This document shows positions 6,452 through 10,863 of a stretch of DNA of 10,863 nt, piece after piece. The stretch comes from Bacillota bacterium. GTDB lineage: Bacteria; Bacillota; Clostridia; Oscillospirales; Acutalibacteraceae. Position numbers and translations under genes: made by a program. Under the pieces are notes generated by a model that was not told where the DNA came from, did no database searches, and saw only the letters and a list, made by a program, of their open reading frames with translations. How positions within the stretch are numbered: the stretch's first letter is position 1; each line of letters opens with the position of its first letter. The stretch spans positions 1 through 10,863 of the forward strand of contig JAEZRH010000134.1 of NCBI GenBank assembly GCA_023412845.1, given 5' to 3'.

Positions 6452-7262
6452 CTGGCTTGTCTCCTTTCGACAGTCCGTTAAGGTAAAGGTCGTAAAAATG
6501 ATGGGTGGGCCCGCAGCCTTTTCCGATGGGCAGAGAATGCCGGATGGCCGTGGTGACGTAATCCTTCGCCCGCTTTACCGCTTCCGGGAGCGGAAGCCCG
6601 AGAGCGAGGTTCGCGGCGATCGCGGAGGAATAGGTGCAGCCCGTTCCGTGGGTGTTTTTGGTGTGGATTCGCTCTGCGCGGAACCGGTAAAACCGCCTGC
6701 CGTCAAATAAAATGTCAAGCGCGTCCCCGGCGGCGTGACCGCCCTTTACCAGCACATTTTTCGCACCCAGGGCGGCGATGCGGCATGCGGCGTTTTCCAT
6801 ATCCGCCGGGGAGCCGATCGCCGTCCCGGTTATTCTTTCGGCTTCCGGGATGTTCGGGGTCAGCAGGTCGGCCAGCGGAAGGATTTCCCGGATAAGGGTG
6901 CCCGTGGAATCCGGCTGCATGAGAGCGCAGCCGTTTTTTGCCATCATCACGGGATCGACCACGACATTCCGCGGCCGATACGCCTTTAGCCTGTCCGCCA
7001 CGGCTTCCATGCAGGCGGATTGGGAAAGCATGCCGACCTTGACCGCATCCGCGCCGATATCCTGGAACACGGCGTCGATCTGGTCTTTGATGATACCGGG
7101 CGTCATGTCCTGCACGCTTATCACGCGGGACGTGTTTTCCGCGACCACGGAGACGACGACGCTCATCCCGTATACGCCGTGGGCCGCGAAGGTTTTCAGA
7201 TCGGCCTGGATGCCTGCGCCTCCGCTGCAGTCGGACCCGGCAATGGATAAAACTTTTTTCAT
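6441..7262 (-). CDS. thiD: Hydroxymethylpyrimidine/phosphomethylpyrimidine kinase ThiD
   Basis: Phosphorylates HMP and then HMP phosphate with ATP to HMP pyrophosphate, the substrate of ThiE. The 273 aa carry the ribokinase-fold motifs in order: SIAGSDCSGGAGIQADLKTF (6-25), VVDPVMMAKNG (101-111), TPNIPEAE (135-142), LVKGGH (171-176) and NTHGTGCTYSSAIAANLA (203-220) with catalytic-loop Cys209. The frame stays open to 7313, but ATG 7262 has GAGGTG about 6 nt upstream and is where family similarity begins; the upstream stretch belongs to the leader and runs through a nine-U terminator tract. First gene of the thi operon, so it is directly under the second TPP riboswitch. The short ThiC overlaps its stop codon. 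Confidence 0.97.
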   Translation of the reverse strand: MKKVLSIAGSDCSGGAGIQADLKTFAAHGVYGMSVVVSVVAENTSRVISVQDMTPGIIKDQIDAVFQDIGADAVKVGMLSQSACMEAVADRLKAYRPRNVVVDPVMMAKNGCALMQPDSTGTLIREILPLADLLTPNIPEAERITGTAIGSPADMENAACRIAALGAKNVLVKGGHAAGDALDILFDGRRFYRFRAERIHTKNTHGTGCTYSSAIAANLALGLPLPEAVKRAKDYVTTAIRHSLPIGKGCGPTHHFYDLYLNGLSKGDKPDEI

Positions 7263-7281
7263 GTTTTTCACCTCGTTTTGC

Positions 7282-7310
7282 AAAAAAAAATGCCTGCCGG
7301 ATTGGGCAAA
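7282..7310 (-). terminator. Probable riboswitch-controlled terminator before thiD
   Basis: On the minus strand, UUUGCCCAAUCCGGCAGGCA is followed by nine U residues (7290-7282). TGCC can pair with either of two GGCA copies, giving a short 4-bp GC-rich stem, which is weak; the U tract is excellent. The UUUGCC arm can instead pair with GGGAAGCAAA, the 3' P1 side of aptamer B, which gives an alternative antiterminator fold. This fits transcriptional attenuation about 20 nt before the thiD ATG. Confidence 0.5.
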
Positions 7311-7328
7311 CATCTTTCACATCGATTT

Positions 7329-7408
7329 TTGCTTCCCTGCGTCAGTGTTGGCTGACAGGTTCAAAGGGTCAGGTTTTGCCTTCTCAACTCGAAAGAGGTC
7401 CCCCGCAA
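7329..7408 (-). ncRNA. TPP riboswitch aptamer B (promoter-proximal to thiD, second of two)
   Basis: On the minus strand this holds the conserved thi-box parts: a GGGGG 5' side, GUUGAGA (the CUGAGA-type pyrimidine-binding loop), ACCCUUUGAACCUG, a P4/P5 arm of CAG-CCAACA-CUG, and GCAGGGAAGC at the 3' side. P1 closes as UUGC with GCAA (7408-7405 with 7332-7329). The P3 arm is minimal: CUC-UUUC-GAG. It is expected to bind thiamine pyrophosphate and repress the thi operon. It lies 67 nt upstream of the thiD ATG, after aptamer A and its terminator. Confidence 0.92.
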
Positions 7409-7424
7409 CGGTATTCAGTTGTTG

Positions 7425-7461
7425 AAAAAACAGGTGCTCTCCTGTAGGGAAAGCACCTGTT
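7425..7461 (-). terminator. Intrinsic terminator between the two TPP aptamers
   Basis: On the minus strand, AACAGGUGCU (7461-7452) pairs perfectly with AGCACCUGUU (7438-7429), 10 bp with a 13-nt loop, followed by an uninterrupted U run (7430-7425). It comes directly after aptamer A. GCUUUCCCU, at the 5' arm and loop, can instead pair with AGGGAAGC on the 3' P1 side of aptamer A, so ligand binding would free the terminator: a typical OFF switch. Confidence 0.88.
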
Positions 7462-7480
7462 CATAATCCGTGGAATCGGA

Positions 7481-7576
7481 TCGCTTCCCTGCGCCAGTAT
7501 TAACTGACAGGTTCAAAGGGTCAGGTTTTGCCTTCTCAACTCGTGCGGGCCGCAGCCCGTTTGAGTCCCCCCGCAA
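7481..7576 (-). ncRNA. TPP riboswitch aptamer A (first of two, 5' end of the thi leader)
   Basis: Full thi-box on the minus strand: GGGGGGAC, GUUGAGA, ACCCUUUGAACCUG, a CAG-UUAAUA-CUG arm and GCAGGGAAGC. P1 can close as UUGC with GCGA through one G-U pair. Its P3 arm carries an extra GC-rich hairpin (CGGGC-UGCG-GCCCG) that aptamer B lacks. A 40-nt core (7504-7543) is identical to 7352-7391 of aptamer B. It starts a few nt after the predicted transcription start and is followed by its own terminator. Confidence 0.93.
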
Positions 7577-7584
7577 ACATCTAT

Positions 7585-7613
7585 ACCTTATCACTCACCG
7601 GCGGCCGTGTCAA
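7585..7613 (-). promoter_or_regulatory. Promoter of the thi operon
   Basis: On the minus strand, TTGACA (7613-7608) is separated by 17 bp from TAAGGT (7590-7585), which keeps the three most conserved -10 bases. Transcription would start near 7578, immediately before aptamer A, as expected for a riboswitch leader. Confidence 0.7.
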
Positions 7614-7785
7614 TACCGTCCATGGGGAAATGCGCCTCCCTGTAAGGCTTCAAGATTGTTTATCGCCGTGCCCAAATCGTCTGCCGGCTGCGGCAAAGCA
7701 GAAACGGATGCCATGCTTTGTGTAAATTGTACGAAAAAGTACCGGTAAGTTTTGCGGAAACGAATTAAAACTATTGGTTAAATTA

Positions 7786-7814
7786 TTGACAAACGAAGAG
7801 GAACCCTCTATAGT
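7786..7814 (+). promoter_or_regulatory. Sigma-A promoter of the trmB-tauE-ocd unit
   Basis: TTGACA (7786-7791), a 17-bp spacer and TATAGT (7809-7814), preceded by AT-rich sequence. The predicted start near 7821 leaves a leader of about 115 nt before the regulator gene. Between this promoter and the thi promoter (7614-7785) I see no gene or clear structure. Confidence 0.8.
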
Positions 7815-7820
7815 AGTAAC

Positions 7821-7936
7821 CGGGGGTAGCAACTAACGAATTCCATGATCCAGGTCTGTCGTATGCAGCTTCAAAAACACTTGAATCGGATACATCAACG
7901 GATTAAAATGAAGAAAACAATTTGGAGATGTATTAT
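7821..7936 (+). other. Untranslated leader of the TrmB-type regulator gene
   Basis: About 115 nt from the predicted transcription start to the start codon, longer than simple translation needs. It holds an inverted repeat TTCAA-N6-TTGAA (7870-7885), a direct repeat of CGGAT (from about 7887 and 7899) and, at its end, the GGAG Shine-Dalgarno. I recognise no known riboswitch. It may hold an operator for the regulator. Confidence 0.4.
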
Positions 7937-8740
7937 GTGGAACAATTGATTCAGGTGTTGAGAAAGTTCGATTACACGGAGTCGGAAGCTAAAATTTATA
8001 TCTGCCTTTTGCAGTTTGGCCCTCAAACCGGTTATGAAGTCAGCAAGCGTTCCGGCGTCCCGCGCAGTAAAGTCTACAATGCGCTGGAATCCCTTACAGG
8101 CCGGGGCGTGGTTGCGACGGCGCCCGGTGCAAAAACGATTTTATACCGGGCGGAACCGATCCAAAGGCTTGCGGATCTGCAGCGGGCCTCTGTGGAACAG
8201 GAAATTGAGGAACTGCAGCAGGGGGCGAAGGATTTCAGCGGCTGGCGCGACGATGAGCAGGTCTGGAAGCTGTCCGGGTACCAGAGCATCCTTGATAAAT
8301 GCAGGGAAATGATCAGCCACGCCGGGAAAAAACTGCTGATCCAGATCTGGTCCGAAGAGCTGCCGGCTCTGGAGCCTTTGCTGCTGAAAAAGCAGCAAAA
8401 GCTTGATTTGCTGGTGATCCTGTACGACAGAGAGGAAAAATATCTTACCCGCCTGAAACAGATCTACAGGCACGGATTTGAGAAGGACCGGATAAGAGAG
8501 ACCGGGTTCCGGTGGATTACGGTCGCCGCGGATAACAGGGAAATGCTGCACGCGACGATACGCAGCGGCAATACGGCGGAAGCGATTTATACCCGAAACG
8601 CAAGCATGGTATATTTCGCGGAAGAATACGTGCGGCACGACGCGTATTGCCTGCGGATCATCAATGCACTGCCGGAAGAGGTGCGCAGAATATTCGGCGA
8701 CAACATGGAAGGAGTTCGTGATGTGTTTACCGTCCAATAA
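7937..8740 (+). CDS. TrmB-family transcriptional regulator
   Basis: One-component regulator of 267 aa. The N-terminal winged helix-turn-helix (about residues 4-70: LIQVLRKFDYTESEAKIYIC, then QTGYEVSKRSGVPRSKVYNA and LESLTGRGVV) is the TrmB DNA-binding domain. A short coiled-coil (about 78-98, VEQEIEELQQ) leads to a C-terminal domain with the TrmB/phospholipase-D-like fold pattern (KKLLIQIWSEELPALEPLL), which in relatives holds the effector site. I choose GTG 7937 because GGAG lies 9 nt upstream; the in-frame ATG at 7928 abuts that GGAG, and the TTG at 7922 has only weak support. It is followed after 24 bp by a TauE-type permease gene and then by a dehydrogenase gene, which it probably controls. 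Characterised TrmB proteins mostly sense sugars; the genes here suggest another ligand. Confidence 0.88.
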   Translation: MEQLIQVLRKFDYTESEAKIYICLLQFGPQTGYEVSKRSGVPRSKVYNALESLTGRGVVATAPGAKTILYRAEPIQRLADLQRASVEQEIEELQQGAKDFSGWRDDEQVWKLSGYQSILDKCREMISHAGKKLLIQIWSEELPALEPLLLKKQQKLDLLVILYDREEKYLTRLKQIYRHGFEKDRIRETGFRWITVAADNREMLHATIRSGNTAEAIYTRNASMVYFAEEYVRHDAYCLRIINALPEEVRRIFGDNMEGVRDVFTVQ

Positions 8741-8764
8741 AAATTTTGCAGTGGAGGGTTTTTC

Positions 8765-9649
8765 ATGGTCGTCAAAATTCTTCTTACCCTTGTTGTGCTC
8801 GTAAACGGCGCTTTCGCAGTCATCTTCATACGGGACCTGGCGAGGCATTGGAAAGAAACATTTCAGGAGGCAGGCAACCCGGTCGCCGTAGCGATTTCTT
8901 CGCTGGTGATTTTTTTCCTTTCAACGTTCGGAATATCCGATTTTGCGATCAGCGCGTCTCTTTATCCCAAAACGAAATGGGTCAGCGATAAAAAATTGCC
9001 GGGTACCATGAATACGCAGTGCGTGATCCCGGTCGCGGTCATGGCGCTCGCCTATATCTCGACGATCAATGTAGACCTTGCGACGCTCATCATCGCCATT
9101 GCCGCGCAGGTGATCGGCGCTTACATAAGCCCGCGCTTTGTAGCCAAGGCGCCGGTGAATACCATCAAGAAATTCGTCATAACGGGGCTGTTTATCGCCG
9201 CCGCCCTGATCATTGCCGGCAAGATCGGAATCTATCCCGCCGGGGGGACCGCTTCGGGACTGACCGGTTTCAAGCTGGTGGCGCTGGGCGTTCTGTCCCT
9301 GATCTTCGGCGCCCTGAATAATATCGGCATCGGCTCTTACGCCCTGACTATGGCTACCGTTTATGCGCTGGGACTGAATCCGACCATCGCTTTCCCGATC
9401 ATGATGGGCGCCTGCACCTTCTCGGTTCCTGTGGGAAGCATGCAGTTTATCAAGCTCAACGACTATTCCAGAAAGATCACGCTCGCTACTTCCACATTCG
9501 GTGTTCTCGGCGTGTTGGTCGCCGTCTTTATTGTCAAGAGCCTTAATGTCAGCGTCCTTCAGTGGATCGTTGTGGCGATCATTGTTTACAGCGCCGTTAC
9601 GATGCTGTTGAGCCTGAAAAAAACGGCGCCGAAGGAAGCGGCCGATTGA
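8765..9649 (+). CDS. TauE/SafE-family membrane permease (putative sulfite/organo-anion exporter)
   Basis: Integral membrane protein of 294 aa with about eight or nine hydrophobic segments (near residues 3-23, 41-62, 85-101, 106-123, 136-151, 170-186, 205-224, 240-257, 263-283). The internal two-fold pattern of the TauE/SafE family is visible: SSLVIFFLSTFGISDFAISASL in the first half and LGVLSLIFGALNNIGIGSYALT in the second, each followed by a proline-containing helix start. Relatives export sulfite, sulfoacetate or other small anions, but specificity varies widely. GGAGGG precedes the ATG by about 6 nt. It begins 24 bp after the TrmB-type gene and is followed by a hairpin and an ornithine cyclodeaminase-family gene. 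The substrate is unknown; family assignment is from topology and motif style only. Confidence 0.8.
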   Translation: MVVKILLTLVVLVNGAFAVIFIRDLARHWKETFQEAGNPVAVAISSLVIFFLSTFGISDFAISASLYPKTKWVSDKKLPGTMNTQCVIPVAVMALAYISTINVDLATLIIAIAAQVIGAYISPRFVAKAPVNTIKKFVITGLFIAAALIIAGKIGIYPAGGTASGLTGFKLVALGVLSLIFGALNNIGIGSYALTMATVYALGLNPTIAFPIMMGACTFSVPVGSMQFIKLNDYSRKITLATSTFGVLGVLVAVFIVKSLNVSVLQWIVVAIIVYSAVTMLLSLKKTAPKEAAD

Positions 9650-9705
9650 CCGACCGATATCCGTCACCTTTTCGTTTGTGGAAAGATTTATGAATACATG
9701 TTGAA

Positions 9706-9741
9706 CTGAAAAAGGGCGGAAACAAGCCTGCTCTTTTTCAG
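9706..9741 (+). terminator. Hairpin (attenuator or terminator) between tauE-type and dehydrogenase genes
   Basis: CTGAAAAAG (9706-9714) pairs with CTTTTTCAG (9733-9741), and the helix continues through GGCGG with CTGCT-type pairs including G-U, leaving a loop of about 8 nt. A GC-rich core followed by five T resembles an intrinsic terminator, but the U run is inside the outer stem and nothing U-rich follows. It may lower expression of the downstream gene relative to the permease or stabilise mRNA ends. Confidence 0.55.
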
Positions 9742-9767
9742 CCGGTGAATCAAGGAGAGAATCAATT

Positions 9768-10766
9768 ATGAAAATAGCAATCCTGAAACAGGCAGACATG
9801 AAAAAAGTCTTCAGCATGAAGGACGCCGTTCAGGCGGACAAAGATGCCCTGGAGCTGTACTCGTCCGGCAGAAGCGATATCCCGCTGCGCGTCAATCTGG
9901 ATGTTCCCGAGCATCAGGGGCAAAGCTTGTATATGCCGGGGTATGCCGCGGCGGCAAACGCGCTTGGTGTGAAAATAGTTTCCGTCTACCCCAAAAACAT
10001 TGAAAAGGGGCTGACGAGCGTTCCTGCAACCATGGTGCTGGTCAACAACGAAACAGGCGAAGTCTGCAGCCTGATGGACGGTACTTTTCTGACCCGCATC
10101 CGCACCGGCGCCGTTTCCGGCGCCGCCGCCGATGTCCTTGCACGGAAAGACAGCAGGGTATTTGCCCTGTTTGGCACGGGCGGCCAGGCGGAGACCCAGC
10201 TGGAGGCCGTATTGACTGTCCGTCCCATTCAGATCGTAAAAGTCTTCGATATCAGCGCGGAGCGGGCCGAAAATTTTGCGGAGCGCATGTCAAAAGCTTT
10301 CGGCGAAAAGTTTCATGTCAGGATTGTCGCGGCAAAATCGTCCGACGAAGCGATTGAAGACGCCGATATCATCACCTGCGTAACAACGACCAAAACTCCC
10401 GTATTCGATGGAAGAAAGGTGAAGAAGGGCTGCCACATCAACGGCGTCGGGTCCTATACGCCGGAAATGCATGAAATTGACGAATACAGCGTCACACACG
10501 CGGATAAGGTTTATGTCGATACCCGCGACGGGGTCCTGAATGAATCCGGAGATTTGATTATTCCGATTAAAAACGGAACTTTCAAGCCGGAGAACGTGAC
10601 CGGCGAACTTGGTGAAGTGATTTCCGGAAAAGTGCCGGGACGGACCTCCGAAGATGAGATCACAATTTTCAAGACTACGGGGAGCGCCGTACTGGATATC
10701 GTGACCGCGCGGCGGATCTATGAAAGCGCCTTGGAAAAGGGGATCGGTACGTTTATCGAATTCTGA
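9768..10766 (+). CDS. Ornithine cyclodeaminase/mu-crystallin family NAD(P)-dependent dehydrogenase
   Basis: Cytoplasmic Rossmann-fold enzyme of 332 aa, the normal family length. The N-terminal substrate half has SLYMPGYAAAANALGVKIVSVYP (53-75) and TRIRTGAVSGAAADVLA (109-125). The dinucleotide-binding segment is ALFGTGGQAETQLEAV (133-148), with Asp161 at the end of the second strand (VFDIS), which tends to favour NAD(H). NGVGSYTPEMHEID (225-238) and FKTTGSAVLDIVTA (301-314) are the family's later signatures. Members include ornithine cyclodeaminase, alanine dehydrogenase, and pyrroline-carboxylate or ketimine reductases; the sequence alone does not separate these. AAGGAG lies 10 nt before the ATG. 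It is 118 bp after the TauE-type permease, with a hairpin in between, and probably belongs to the same TrmB-controlled unit. Confidence 0.9.
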   Translation: MKIAILKQADMKKVFSMKDAVQADKDALELYSSGRSDIPLRVNLDVPEHQGQSLYMPGYAAAANALGVKIVSVYPKNIEKGLTSVPATMVLVNNETGEVCSLMDGTFLTRIRTGAVSGAAADVLARKDSRVFALFGTGGQAETQLEAVLTVRPIQIVKVFDISAERAENFAERMSKAFGEKFHVRIVAAKSSDEAIEDADIITCVTTTKTPVFDGRKVKKGCHINGVGSYTPEMHEIDEYSVTHADKVYVDTRDGVLNESGDLIIPIKNGTFKPENVTGELGEVISGKVPGRTSEDEITIFKTTGSAVLDIVTARRIYESALEKGIGTFIEF

Positions 10767-10834
10767 ACCGGGCACAGAACTTCCTGTTTTCCCTGAATAG
10801 TCCGCGTCTTTTTTCTCACAATGCGTATGAGAAC

Positions 10835-10863
10835 GGGCGGGCTCCCCAAGCGGGAGGGCGCCC
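10835..10863. repeat. GC-rich inverted repeat at the window edge (possible terminator)
   Basis: GGGCG pairs with CGCCC and CTCCC with GGGAG around a CAAGC loop, with a GG/GG internal mismatch. It begins 68 bp after the dehydrogenase stop. A T tract would lie beyond the window, so its role as terminator cannot be judged. A weaker TTCTCA-N9-TGAGAA repeat precedes it (10813-10833). Confidence 0.4.

Noticed and set aside
5231..6481. 416-aa plus-strand open frame opposite thiC
   Set aside because: Shadow of a highly conserved gene; no motif or ribosome binding site.
7263..7313. N-terminal extension of ThiD (MFAQSGRHFF...)
   Set aside because: It would translate the terminator and U9 tract of the leader; family similarity and the Shine-Dalgarno both point to ATG 7262.
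7470..7748. 92-aa plus-strand open frame ending in CVNCTKKYR
   Set aside because: It lies antisense over TPP aptamer A and the thi promoter. The CxxC end is suggestive of a zinc-ribbon remnant but too short to support.
7650..7832. 60-aa minus-strand open frame between the thi and trmB promoters
   Set aside because: Starts at TTG with no Shine-Dalgarno, runs across the trmB promoter, and shows no recognisable motif.
8921..9817. 298-aa minus-strand open frame opposite the permease gene
   Set aside because: Low-complexity, charged composition typical of an antisense shadow in GC-rich DNA. The plus-strand frame has coherent membrane segments and a ribosome binding site.
10767..10834. T-rich stretch (six T in a row near 10810) as a terminator of the dehydrogenase gene
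   Set aside because: I found no stable GC-rich hairpin directly before it.

Overview
The window looks like a chromosomal segment of a moderately GC-rich Bacillota bacterium, probably class Clostridia. This is an inference from protein style (short ThiC, stand-alone ClpP paralog, many small one-component regulators), strong AGGAGG-type ribosome binding sites, compact intrinsic terminators and TPP-riboswitch control. I see no rRNA, tRNA, insertion sequence, phage gene or CRISPR array.

Left part (1-3600) is a run of small regulatory units. A MerR regulator with a GyrI-like effector domain (minus strand) is followed by an AraC-type regulator and a stand-alone ClpP peptidase gene that form a tight two-gene unit (minus strand). 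Divergent from these is a TetR regulator plus a small zinc-ribbon protein (plus strand), driven by a consensus sigma-A promoter with an overlapping palindrome. A perfect 20-bp stem-loop terminator separates this unit from the convergent thiamine operon.

Centre (3650-7620) is a minus-strand thiamine operon, thiD-thiC-thiM-thiE, with overlapping or nearly touching genes. ThiC makes HMP phosphate, ThiD phosphorylates it to HMP-PP, ThiM salvages hydroxyethylthiazole, and ThiE joins the two halves to thiamine phosphate. No thiazole-synthesis genes (thiG, thiS, thiF, thiH/thiO) are in the window. The roughly 300-nt leader carries two complete TPP riboswitch aptamers in tandem. The first is followed by a clear intrinsic terminator and the second by a weaker hairpin with nine U residues. 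This is the most striking feature here.

Right part (7786-10766) is a plus-strand unit: a TrmB-type regulator, a TauE/SafE-type membrane permease, and an ornithine cyclodeaminase/mu-crystallin family dehydrogenase. It starts from a good sigma-A promoter with a leader of about 115 nt. The grouping suggests a regulator-exporter-imine reductase module for an amino-acid-like or organosulfur compound, but the substrate cannot be read from the sequence. The window ends in a GC-rich inverted repeat whose downstream side is cut off.
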